Of a stretch of DNA of 64,000 nucleotides, positions 52,228 to 60,457 are shown piece after piece (position 1 is the stretch's first letter; every line of letters starts with the position of its first letter). Below the pieces are notes generated by a model that saw nothing but the letters and a program-made list of their open reading frames with translations, made no database searches and was not told the DNA's origin. The DNA is from Thalassobaculaceae bacterium. Lineage in GTDB: Bacteria > Pseudomonadota > Alphaproteobacteria > Thalassobaculales > Thalassobaculaceae. Made by a program: the position numbers and the translations under genes. The DNA lies in the NCBI GenBank assembly GCA_029212785.1, contig JARGOG010000002.1, forward strand, positions 12,121-76,120, read 5' to 3'.

Positions 52228-53418
52228 CTAGGAACGGGCATAGGCGATCTGGCAGATGTCGATGAATCCGCCACGGAAACCGCCCTCGCAATAGGCCAGG
52301 TAGTAGTCCCACATCCGGTGGAACCGCGCGTCAAATCCCTGGCGCTCAATTTCCGGCCAGTTGTCGAGAAACCGGGCGCGCCAATATGCGAGCGTGCGGG
52401 CGTAGTCGGCTCCGAACGTCTCCTCCGTATCGACTTTCAGGCCGTGCGCCGCGCCGAGCTGGTGCAGGTGTTGTCGGGTCGGCAGCATGCCGCCCGGAAA
52501 GATGTAGCGCTGGATGAAGTCCGGATTGGCCTTGTAGTCTTCGAATCCCTCCTCGACGATCGTGATCACCTGCAAGGCGGCGCGGCCGTCGGCGGTCAGC
52601 AGGTTTCGAAGCTGGGCAAAGAACCCGGTCCAGTAGGCTTCGCCGACCGCTTCGAACATCTCGATCGAGGCGATCGCGTCGAACGGCCCCGCGATGTCGC
52701 GATAGTCCCGGATCTCGAAGCGCACCCGGTCCGAAACGCCGGCGCGGCGCGCCCGTTCGACGGCATAGGCGTGCTGCTCCCGTGACAGGGTGATGCCGAC
52801 GGCCTCGACGCCGTATTGCTCGGCCGCGTAGATGGCAAATCCACCCCACCCGCAACCGATATCCAACAGCCGCTGACCGGGGCGCAGGTCGAGCTTCTCG
52901 GCGATGCGGCGATGCTTCGCCCTCTGGGCCGTCTCCAGATCCCGTTCACCGTCTTCGAACCGGGCACTCGAGTAGGTCATGGAAGGGTCGAGCCACTGGG
53001 CGTAGAAATCATTGCCCATGTCGTAGTGATAGGCGGCGTTGCGCAGACTGCCGCGGCGGCTGTTGCTGTTGAACCAATGCAGCATGCGGCGGGTCAGGAT
53101 ACGGAACAGGTTGTTCGGATTGCCCTGGTTGAACGCGTGCTTGTTGCGCTCGAAGAGTTCGATGACGGCGACGATATCGGGGCTGTCCACCGATCCGTCC
53201 ATATAGGCTTCGGCGAAGGCCAGATGTCCGCCCAGGATAAACCGCTTGGGCACGCCTCGGGCGTTGAGTCGCAGGACGGCGTCGGGGCCGGGAGCCGAAC
53301 CATCGAAGGCGAACTCCCGTGCGTCGGGCAGGATGACGGTCAGGCGGCCGACACGGAGTCCACCCAGCATGGCGAAGGCGGCGCGGGTCCACCTGTCCAG
53401 CCGCTGGTCCAGGCTCAT
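52228..53418 (-). CDS. Cyclopropane-fatty-acyl-phospholipid synthase-like methyltransferase
   Basis: This 396-residue SAM-dependent enzyme acts on unsaturated acyl chains of phospholipids. It has an N-terminal lipid-binding domain, then HYDMGNDFYAQWLDPSMTYSS, the SAM-binding motif LLDIGCGWGGFAIYAAE, and IEMFEAVGEAYW. A Ser replaces the Cys that follows Tyr-Ser in the E. coli enzyme. Translation is coupled to the radical SAM gene by an ATGA overlap, so the two may act on the same lipid. The product could be a cyclopropane or another methylated lipid. Confidence 0.9.
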   Translation of the reverse strand: MSLDQRLDRWTRAAFAMLGGLRVGRLTVILPDAREFAFDGSAPGPDAVLRLNARGVPKRFILGGHLAFAEAYMDGSVDSPDIVAVIELFERNKHAFNQGNPNNLFRILTRRMLHWFNSNSRRGSLRNAAYHYDMGNDFYAQWLDPSMTYSSARFEDGERDLETAQRAKHRRIAEKLDLRPGQRLLDIGCGWGGFAIYAAEQYGVEAVGITLSREQHAYAVERARRAGVSDRVRFEIRDYRDIAGPFDAIASIEMFEAVGEAYWTGFFAQLRNLLTADGRAALQVITIVEEGFEDYKANPDFIQRYIFPGGMLPTRQHLHQLGAAHGLKVDTEETFGADYARTLAYWRARFLDNWPEIERQGFDARFHRMWDYYLAYCEGGFRGGFIDICQIAYARS

Positions 53419-54944
53419 TGTATCGTCAACCCTGTGTCCGCCGTGCCGGCGCGGATCTCCGCGGTCAGCTTGCCGTCGCCGTCGGTGACGTAGAGCGGCT
53501 CGAAATCGCGGGCGAATTTCTCGGCGAGGGGATGCATCGGACGGTAGCTGACGCTCAGCGGATCGCTCATGGCGCAGTATGTGCGGGCCGGCTCGCGCCA
53601 GGTCTGGCGGATCTGGCGCAGGTTCCCGACCCTTACGGTGCCGCCGAAGCGGATGAGGGGGCCGAGCAGGCTGATCAGTGACTGCGAGAGGTCGAATGAC
53701 GATTTGCGCGACCAGACATGGCTGACCGCATGGCGGACCAGGGCCGATTTGCGGCCGCGGAACCGCAGCAGATCGGCTACGAAAGGCACGACGCGCTCCA
53801 GCGGTTCCTTCGGCCATTCGACCAGTTTCTGGCCGTCCAGGTCGCTCAGCCGCAGGTTCGGCATAAGGCGACCGGCTCTCGCGGCCTCATCGAAATATGG
53901 GGTGCCCAGGATCGGGATGGTCAGCGACAGCAAGGCCGGCAGGGGGGTGTCCGTGCTGGCGAGCAGGGTTTCGATCTGGCCGTCGATCTCGGCGACCGTC
54001 TGTTGGGTGAAGTCCAGCATCATGCCGTAGTCGAACAGTACGCCATGGTCGGCACAGAGCCGCGCCAAGGTGCGCGGGTCGGAGGACAGGCTCTGGCGTT
54101 TGTTGAAGCTCTTCAGGACCGCCGGGTCGAGGGACTCGACGCCGGAGAACAGCGCCTTGCATCCGTTCGCCGCGACGCGAGCCAGGTTGTCCGGGTTCTT
54201 GAAGAAATCGCCGGTGACCAGAGCGCCCCATCCCCGGAAATCGCCACGGCGCCAATGCGCGCCGAGCAGATCGGTCCTCCGCTCGAAGTCCGAGCGGTTG
54301 CTGCCGTAGAAATTATTGTCCAGCACCATGAGCATCTGCATCCGGCCCTGGGCATCGAGTTGTCGGGATATCTCGCGGGAGCTGTAGGGCTGATACGGCC
54401 GGTTTTCGCCGGTCAGGGAGCAGAACGCGCAGCTGAAGTTGCAGTTCCGGGTCGTCTCGACATAGCCGAGACCATAGGACCATCCGGCGAGGTCGAACCG
54501 GGGGGCGGGGTCGTCGGCGCGATGCCCCGGCCCGAGCGCCGCGTCGACGATGTCGTCCAACGCCTCGATGTCGCCCTGGCAGACGTAATCGAAGACGCTG
54601 TCGCACAGATGGGGCAGCGCGCGGGCAATGGGTCCGCCGATGGCGACCGCGACATCGGGTCGGGCATTTCGGAAATAGGCCGAAAGCTGGCGCGCCCGGT
54701 CGAACGACATGGTGAGGCCGGTGAGCACGACGAGATCCGGCCAGTCGAAGAGACGCGGGTTCAGCAGGGCGCCGTGATGAACCTCGTCATGGACGCGGAC
54801 CTCCGTGCGTTCCGGGCAGAAACGGCCGGCGAGGTAATAGGGCGCCATGGCGCGCGGAATGAACAGGCGCGTCGGCGCCGCCGAGCGCCAGGGGCAGACA
54901 TAGGCGTTTACGATCAGAACGCGCGGTTTCCTGTTTCCTCTCAT
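53415..54944 (-). CDS. B12-binding-domain-like radical SAM protein
   Basis: This 509-residue protein has an N-terminal Rossmann-like domain (residues 5-130) as in B12-binding radical SAM enzymes, but no clear cobalamin DxHxxG motif. The radical SAM core contains the 4Fe-4S cluster motif CNFSCAFC (Cys168, Cys172, Cys175). Later motifs include GVESLDPAVLKSFNK. The C-terminal 120 residues are of unknown function. It sits first in an operon with the cyclopropane-synthase-like gene, suggesting radical chemistry on a lipid. Substrate is unknown. Confidence 0.88.
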   Translation of the reverse strand: MRGNRKPRVLIVNAYVCPWRSAAPTRLFIPRAMAPYYLAGRFCPERTEVRVHDEVHHGALLNPRLFDWPDLVVLTGLTMSFDRARQLSAYFRNARPDVAVAIGGPIARALPHLCDSVFDYVCQGDIEALDDIVDAALGPGHRADDPAPRFDLAGWSYGLGYVETTRNCNFSCAFCSLTGENRPYQPYSSREISRQLDAQGRMQMLMVLDNNFYGSNRSDFERRTDLLGAHWRRGDFRGWGALVTGDFFKNPDNLARVAANGCKALFSGVESLDPAVLKSFNKRQSLSSDPRTLARLCADHGVLFDYGMMLDFTQQTVAEIDGQIETLLASTDTPLPALLSLTIPILGTPYFDEAARAGRLMPNLRLSDLDGQKLVEWPKEPLERVVPFVADLLRFRGRKSALVRHAVSHVWSRKSSFDLSQSLISLLGPLIRFGGTVRVGNLRQIRQTWREPARTYCAMSDPLSVSYRPMHPLAEKFARDFEPLYVTDGDGKLTAEIRAGTADTGLTIQ

Positions 54945-54978
54945 GGGGTCCCGTCGCTTGCCGTTGGCATTTGCCGGA

Positions 54979-56136
54979 TCACACCTGATCGAGTCCGACG
55001 AATATCCCGAGGATGAAGATGGCGTACACGCCGATGATGGCGTGGGAAATGATCGGTGGAACGATGCTGCGCGACCGCATGAACAGCCAGCCCCATAGCA
55101 GGGACGGCAGGATCACGGCGGCCGATACGATCGGATTGAGATGGGCATGCAGCACCGCGAACAGCAGTGTCGCTACCCCGTTCGCGATCCATCCGGCCGG
55201 CCCGACAACACCGGTGAGGAAACTTTCCAGCGGCGCCTGAATGGCGCAGCGGGTGGCGAATTGCTGGAACAGCACCGAGATCAGGTAGACCGACACGCCG
55301 ATCGTATACAGGCCGACGCCGTCCACCTTCGTGCCGTCATCCAGGACGTAGAAGCTGAAGAGTGGCGTCGTCGGACCCGCCGGATCCGAGCCGAGATGAA
55401 TCAAAAGAAATTTTCCGGCCGTCATCGTCGCGCAGAACCCGATCGACCAGATGACCGCCTCGACCACGTGGCGGCGCTTCGGTCTGAGATCGAGGCCGAC
55501 ACTCTCCGAACTGGGTGAGATCCAGCGATTGATCAGGAAGGCGATGATCACCAGCGTCAGAAGCGCCATCACCGGCCCGAAATCGAAGTATCGGTTCCGC
55601 GCCAGCTCCTGGATCGGCTCCAACAGCAGGGTGAAAACGCTGAAGATCGTCAGGATGGCGACAATGAACCGCCCGGTCGCCGCGCGCTCGCGCTCGCGCG
55701 CCGCGCTCTTTGCCAGAAACTCGACCCGCTCGCTCTCGTCGGAGAGCATGACCAGGACGCCGATCCGCTCGTTGGAGCCTCTGCGGTGCAGCAGGACGGT
55801 TCGGACGCTGAGGTGGAGAACCGTCCCCCCATGGTCCAGGCTGATATTGGCGATATGCTCCTCGTCGGGGTGCCGGACCGCTTCCAACACGCAGTCGGTG
55901 AAATCATCCAGACCCTCGATCGGCAGGAATACCTCCGCGACGGTCTTGCCGACGACTTCCGGGGCCTGCAGCCCGAAGATCGCTTCGGCACCTGGATTGA
56001 AGGAGGTCAGCCGGCCCTGCGGATCGATGGTGACGATCCCGTCCTGCGACGAGGCGACGATATCGTCGGTCATCGCGACCGGCAGGGATTGGAATGGAAT
56101 CTGGTCTGGCATGCGTGCAGTCACTGTCTGAGTCAT
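54979..56136 (-). CDS. PAS domain fused to CPBP/CAAX-type membrane protease domain, catalytic Glu pair lost
   Basis: This 385-residue protein has an N-terminal PAS domain at about residues 20-135 (DGIVTIDPQGRLTSFNPGAEAIFG) and a short coiled linker. Roughly eight transmembrane helices follow, forming a CPBP (Abi/CAAX protease) domain. Motif 2 is intact as FAVLH (326-330), and a later His lies in ISHAIIGVY. Motif 1, normally EExxxR, reads QQFATR (291-296), so both catalytic Glu are Gln. It may be a non-proteolytic membrane sensor or scaffold responding to a PAS-bound ligand or redox signal. It lies 34 bp upstream of the radical SAM gene. Confidence 0.85.
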   Translation of the reverse strand: MTQTVTARMPDQIPFQSLPVAMTDDIVASSQDGIVTIDPQGRLTSFNPGAEAIFGLQAPEVVGKTVAEVFLPIEGLDDFTDCVLEAVRHPDEEHIANISLDHGGTVLHLSVRTVLLHRRGSNERIGVLVMLSDESERVEFLAKSAARERERAATGRFIVAILTIFSVFTLLLEPIQELARNRYFDFGPVMALLTLVIIAFLINRWISPSSESVGLDLRPKRRHVVEAVIWSIGFCATMTAGKFLLIHLGSDPAGPTTPLFSFYVLDDGTKVDGVGLYTIGVSVYLISVLFQQFATRCAIQAPLESFLTGVVGPAGWIANGVATLLFAVLHAHLNPIVSAAVILPSLLWGWLFMRSRSIVPPIISHAIIGVYAIFILGIFVGLDQV

Positions 56137-56188
56137 CTGAGCGATCGAAACCGCCCCCCGCGATCCCGATGGCGGTCGGGTGTAGCGG

Positions 56189-57244
56189 TCACACCACGGG
56201 CGGGGTGTGTCCGTCCAGGCCGTTCTGCTGCGCGGTCATCGCTTCCAGATTGGCGACCGAGCGGTCGACCTCGTTGCGGATATGGGCGTATTGGCCGACC
56301 GGTGGGTAGCGGGCCGGCCGGTCCGGCCCGACGAATTGCGGCAGCGGTGCCACGACCTGATCGCCGTCGACGGCGTAAAACAGGATCAGCGAATAGCGCT
56401 GCCACGGCGTGTTGACGACCCGGTGACCGGTGGCCGGCAGAGTGCCGTTGGTGAAGCGCTCCATCATGTCGCCGAGGATGATGGTGAACCGGCCGCCGGC
56501 GGCCGGCGCCTGGTGCCAGTTGCCCTCGACATCGGTCAGCTCCAGCCCGGGAGCGGTCTGGTACATGATGGTGAAGCACTCGAAATCGGTATGGGCGGCG
56601 ATCCCGACATTGATGTCGTCGGCCGGCGCGTCGTTCGCCGGATAGTGCAGCAGCCGCAGCGTCTTCGGCGCCCGGTCCCCGCTCATACGGTTGAAGAAGC
56701 CGCGCTCCTCGCCGACCAACTCCGAGAACACCTCGAACAGTGCCCGGCCCAGCCGGTTGGCCGCCGCGTTGTAGGTTTCGACCGCGTCCCGGAACCCCGG
56801 CAGGTCGGGCCAAGGGATCGGCCAGATGCCGACTTCCTGCGCCGCCTCCGCCGATGGGAACAGGGCCACGTCGGGGCCGGCATCGAAGGACTCCATGTAG
56901 GCGATCGTGTTCTCCTGGTAGGACGGCTCCTCGAAAATCGGAGCCCAGCCGGTGGTGCCCGGCGCCAGATCCTGATGCACCGCCTGCTTGATCGGATCGT
57001 CGTCCGGCAGCGCGAAGAGCCGGTCCATCTGGGTCAGGGTGTCCTGGATCACACGGTCGTCGATGCAGGTGTTGTGCACCAGGAAGAAGCCGCTACGCTC
57101 GCAGGCCCGTCGGGCTTCCGCCACCACCCGTGCCCGACCGTCGGGATCGTCGCGGAAGAGCGGGGCGAGATCGATATCGATGATCTTGTCCGGATCAAGT
57201 TCCGTTGCCGCCGCAGTCGCGTTCAGGGATTGGGTATCCGGCAT
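56189..57244 (-). CDS. Fe(II)/2-oxoglutarate-dependent oxygenase, isopenicillin N synthase-like
   Basis: This 351-residue soluble non-haem iron oxygenase has an N-terminal DIOX_N domain (DIDLAPLFRDDPDGRARVV) and a C-terminal jelly roll. The iron ligands appear in AAHTDFECFTIMYQ (His, Asp) and ATGHRVVNTPWQRYS (distal His, with the R-x-S that binds the co-substrate). It is divergent from the mgsABC/gmaS-like operon with a shared 229-bp promoter region carrying an inverted repeat, hinting at linked control. Substrate unknown. Confidence 0.9.
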   Translation of the reverse strand: MPDTQSLNATAAATELDPDKIIDIDLAPLFRDDPDGRARVVAEARRACERSGFFLVHNTCIDDRVIQDTLTQMDRLFALPDDDPIKQAVHQDLAPGTTGWAPIFEEPSYQENTIAYMESFDAGPDVALFPSAEAAQEVGIWPIPWPDLPGFRDAVETYNAAANRLGRALFEVFSELVGEERGFFNRMSGDRAPKTLRLLHYPANDAPADDINVGIAAHTDFECFTIMYQTAPGLELTDVEGNWHQAPAAGGRFTIILGDMMERFTNGTLPATGHRVVNTPWQRYSLILFYAVDGDQVVAPLPQFVGPDRPARYPPVGQYAHIRNEVDRSVANLEAMTAQQNGLDGHTPPVV

Positions 57245-57287
57245 GGCTAGCTCCGTGGCCGAAATGCGGACCGTCGCGGCCCCGAAA

Positions 57288-57317
57288 GATCACCCTAGCG
57301 GTGTTGTCCGGGTGATC
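57288..57317. promoter_or_regulatory. Inverted repeat in the divergent promoter region
   Basis: GATCACCC and GGGTGATC form a perfect 8-bp inverted repeat separated by 14 bp. Arm centres are 22 bp apart, about two helical turns, as for a dimeric regulator. It lies between the oxygenase and the amidotransferase gene. No regulator gene is adjacent, so the binding protein is unknown. Confidence 0.45.
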
Positions 57318-57473
57318 AAACTGCAACTCGACCGATTGTCTGGGCTTTTCCGCACCGCGTCATGGCGTCAAGATGATGGCGACCGGTTCAGTCGGCGGCG
57401 TTCTCGCCAGACCGTCGGGGCAAGGCCGGGCGCGCCGGTGGGGCGCCATCGGGACGGGAACGTGGAGCAGTGT

Positions 57474-58370
57474 ATGTGTGGAATCGTCGGGCTCTATCTG
57501 AAATCCGAAGCCTTGTCGGCCGACCTCGGGCGTCTGACCGGTCTGATGCTGCATGAGATGCGCGGCCGGGGACCGGACTCCGCCGGGTTCGCGGTCTATG
57601 GCGCGCCGGAGGCCGGCTCCAAGCTGGTGCTGCTGGCCGAAGCGACGGTGGTCGACTGGCCGTCGATCGCCACCCGGCTGGAGGTGGCGCAGGGTGCCGC
57701 GGCTGAGATTACGCCGATCGCCAATCACGCCGTGCTGCGCACCGAGGGTGACGGTCAGGCGGCGCGCGACTGGCTGATCGCCAATGTGCCGGAGGTGACC
57801 GTGCTCTCGGTCGGCCGGTCGATCGAACTGTTCAAGGGGGTCGGCGATCCGGATGCGGTGGCCGATCGTTTCGGGCTGGCCGGGCGCTCCGGCACCCATG
57901 CCATCGCCCATACCCGCATGGCGACGGAATCGGCGGTGACCACCGCCGGTTCGCACCCGTTCTCCACCGGGGCCGATACCTGCCTCGTGCATAACGGCTC
58001 GCTGTCGAACCACAACGGGTTGCGCCGCCGGCTCGAAGCGTCGGGCGAGCGGTTCCAGACCGAGAATGATTCCGAGGTGGCCGCCGGCTACCTGGCGCAT
58101 CGCATGCGCGGCGGCGACACGCTGGCCGACGCGGTCGGCGCGGCCCTGCGGGACCTGGACGGGTTCTTCACCTTCGCCATCGGCACCGCCGAGGGTTTCG
58201 CCGTCGTGCGCGACCCGATCGCCTGCAAGCCGGCGGTGATGGCCGAGACCGACGACTGGGTCGCCATGTCGTCGGAGTTCCGCGCCATCGCCAAGCTGCC
58301 CGGGGTCGGCCATGCCCGGATCTGGGAGCCGAGACCGGCGGAGATCTATTCCTGGAGCCGCGCGGCGTGA
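57474..58370 (+). CDS. Class II glutamine amidotransferase subunit (GlxB / MgsA type)
   Basis: This 298-residue Ntn-type amidotransferase begins MCGIVG, so removal of Met exposes the catalytic Cys2. RGRGPDSAGFAVYG, AHTRMATESAVTTAGSHPF and LVHNGSLSNH are the expected glutamine-binding elements. In methylotrophic bacteria this is subunit A of N-methylglutamate synthase (MgsABC), a split glutamate synthase that joins methylamine-derived groups to glutamate; in rhizobia it is named GlxB. The stop overlaps the next start (GTGA). Confidence 0.9.
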   Translation: MCGIVGLYLKSEALSADLGRLTGLMLHEMRGRGPDSAGFAVYGAPEAGSKLVLLAEATVVDWPSIATRLEVAQGAAAEITPIANHAVLRTEGDGQAARDWLIANVPEVTVLSVGRSIELFKGVGDPDAVADRFGLAGRSGTHAIAHTRMATESAVTTAGSHPFSTGADTCLVHNGSLSNHNGLRRRLEASGERFQTENDSEVAAGYLAHRMRGGDTLADAVGAALRDLDGFFTFAIGTAEGFAVVRDPIACKPAVMAETDDWVAMSSEFRAIAKLPGVGHARIWEPRPAEIYSWSRAA

Positions 58371-59062
58371 GCGTCGATACCCTGAACCATAGCGTCCTCG
58401 ACCTGGGCGCAGAGCCGGTGCGCGCGGTCAACCGGACCCTGCAGGCGGCGTCCGGGGGCGCCTTCACTATCCGCAATCCGAACGGGGCGCATGCGCTGGC
58501 CTGCGGTCTGGACGCCCCGGTCGACATCACCATCGCCGGGCATGTGGGCTACTACTGCGCCGGCATGAACAAGCACGCCTCGGTCACGGTCGAGGGCAAT
58601 GCCGGCACCGGTCTTGCCGAGAACATCATGTCCGGCACCGTGCGGGTGACCGGCGATGCCAGCCAGTCGGCGGGCGCCACGGGCCACGGCGGATTGGTGG
58701 TGATCGAGGGTGACGCCTCGGCGCGCTGCGGGATCTCGATGAAGGGCGTCGACATCGTGGTCGGCGGTTCGGTCGGGCACATGTCGGCCTTCATGGCGCA
58801 GTCGGGAACCCTGGCCGTGCTCGGCGATGCCGGCGAGGCGCTCGGCGATTCGATCTACGAGGCGCGGCTCTATGTGCGCGGATCGGTGGCCGGCCTCGGC
58901 GCCGATTGCGTGGAGAAGGGGATGCGCGCCGAGCATGTGGCCGAGTTGCAGGCGCTGCTGACACGGGCCGGTTACGGCGATGTCGATGCCGCGACCTTCC
59001 GGCGCTACGGTTCGGCCCGCCAGCTCTATCATTTCAAGGTCGACAATGTCGGCGCGTATTGA
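58367..59062 (+). CDS. GXGXG-repeat subunit of split glutamate synthase (GlxC / MgsB type)
   Basis: This 231-residue protein is built from the right-handed beta-helix of the GltB C-terminal domain. Repeated glycine-rich turns are visible (NGAHALACGLDAPVDITIAG, GNAGTGLAENIMSG, ATGHGGLVVIEGDASARCG). It is the structural linker subunit of the GlxBCD/MgsABC complex. It starts at GTG coupled to the amidotransferase gene and is followed nine bases later by the FMN subunit gene. Confidence 0.9.
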   Translation: MSVDTLNHSVLDLGAEPVRAVNRTLQAASGGAFTIRNPNGAHALACGLDAPVDITIAGHVGYYCAGMNKHASVTVEGNAGTGLAENIMSGTVRVTGDASQSAGATGHGGLVVIEGDASARCGISMKGVDIVVGGSVGHMSAFMAQSGTLAVLGDAGEALGDSIYEARLYVRGSVAGLGADCVEKGMRAEHVAELQALLTRAGYGDVDAATFRRYGSARQLYHFKVDNVGAY

Positions 59063-59071
59063 GGCCCAGCA

Positions 59072-60406
59072 ATGACCGGTTCCCCGAAGATCCCGCGAAC
59101 GGCACCCCGCAAGTCCGCCACCTTCGACGACATCACCCTGTCGGAAATCCGCCGGGCGGCGGCGACCGGCATCTACGACATTCGCGGGGCGGGCGCGAAG
59201 CGGGCGCTGCCGCATTTCGACGACCTGCTGTTTCTCGGCGCCTCGATCTCGCGCTATCCGCTGGAGGGGTATCGCGAGACCTGCCGCACCGACGTGGTGC
59301 TCGGCGACCGCTTCGCCTCCAAGCCGATCCACCTGAAGATCCCGATCACCATCGCCGGCATGAGCTTCGGCTCGCTCTCGGCCCAGGCCAAGGAGGCGCT
59401 CGGGCGCGGTGCCTCGGCCATGGGAACCTCGACCACCACCGGCGATGGCGGCATGACCGAGGAGGAACGCGGGCATTCCGAGCTGCTGGTCTATCAGTAC
59501 CTGCCGAGCCGCTACGGCATGAACCCGGACGACCTGCGCCGGGCCGACGCCATCGAGGTGGTGGTGGGCCAGGGGGCAAAGCCCGGTGGCGGCGGCATGC
59601 TGCTCGGCCAGAAGATCAGCGCGCGGGTCGCCGGGATGCGCGACCTGCCGGAAGGCATCGACCAGCGCTCGGCCTGCCGTCACCCGGACTGGACCGGCCC
59701 CGACGATCTGGAGATCAAGATCCAGGAGCTGCGGGAGATCACCAATTGGGAAAAGCCGATCTACGTCAAGGTCGGCGCTTCCCGGCCGTATTACGACGTG
59801 GCGCTCGCGGTGAAGTCCGGCGCCGACGTGGTCGTGCTCGACGGCATGCAGGGCGGCACAGCGGCGACCCAGGACGTGTTTATCGAGCATGTCGGCATCC
59901 CGATCCTGTCGGCGATCCGCCCGGCCGTGGCGGCCCTCCAGGAACTCGACATGCACCGCAAGGTCCAGCTCGTCGTTTCCGGTGGCGTGCGCAACGGCGC
60001 CGACGTCGCCAAGTGCCTGGCACTCGGCGCGGATGCGGTCTCGATCGGTACTGCCGCCCTGGTGGCGCTCGGCGACAACGATCCGCGCTGGGAGGCCGAC
60101 TACAATGCGCTCGGCACCACGGCCGGCGCCTATGACGACTGGCACGAGGGCAACGACCCGGCCGGCATCACCACCCAGAATCCCGAGCTGGCGGCTCGGC
60201 TCGACCCGGTCGCGGCCGGCCAACGCCTGGCCAACTACCTCGCCGTCATGACCCTGGAATGCCAGACCATCGCGCGGGCCAACGGCAAGTCGGACGTGCG
60301 CAACCTGGAGCCCGAGGATCTCGTGGCGCTGACCATCGAGGCGGCGGCGATGGCGCGGGTTCCGCTCGCGGGCACCGACTGGATACCCGGTCCGGGCGGG
60401 CGCTGA
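59072..60406 (+). CDS. FMN-binding glutamate synthase-like subunit (GlxD / MgsC type)
   Basis: This 444-residue (beta/alpha)8 protein corresponds to the FMN and 2-oxoglutarate/Fe-S synthase domain of GltB. Signature stretches are ITIAGMSFGSLSAQAKEAL, GDGGMTEEERGHS, GQGAKPGGGGMLLGQKIS and VVLDGMQGGTAATQ. It would be the catalytic subunit of the split enzyme: N-methylglutamate synthase in the methylamine pathway, or a glutamate synthase-like enzyme of unknown substrate. It lies 51 bp before the glutamine-synthetase-like gene. Confidence 0.92.
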   Translation: MTGSPKIPRTAPRKSATFDDITLSEIRRAAATGIYDIRGAGAKRALPHFDDLLFLGASISRYPLEGYRETCRTDVVLGDRFASKPIHLKIPITIAGMSFGSLSAQAKEALGRGASAMGTSTTTGDGGMTEEERGHSELLVYQYLPSRYGMNPDDLRRADAIEVVVGQGAKPGGGGMLLGQKISARVAGMRDLPEGIDQRSACRHPDWTGPDDLEIKIQELREITNWEKPIYVKVGASRPYYDVALAVKSGADVVVLDGMQGGTAATQDVFIEHVGIPILSAIRPAVAALQELDMHRKVQLVVSGGVRNGADVAKCLALGADAVSIGTAALVALGDNDPRWEADYNALGTTAGAYDDWHEGNDPAGITTQNPELAARLDPVAAGQRLANYLAVMTLECQTIARANGKSDVRNLEPEDLVALTIEAAAMARVPLAGTDWIPGPGGR

Positions 60407-60457
60407 TCCTGTCGGCGGAAACGGAAACCACTACCAACAGCGAAGAGGTATGACGGC

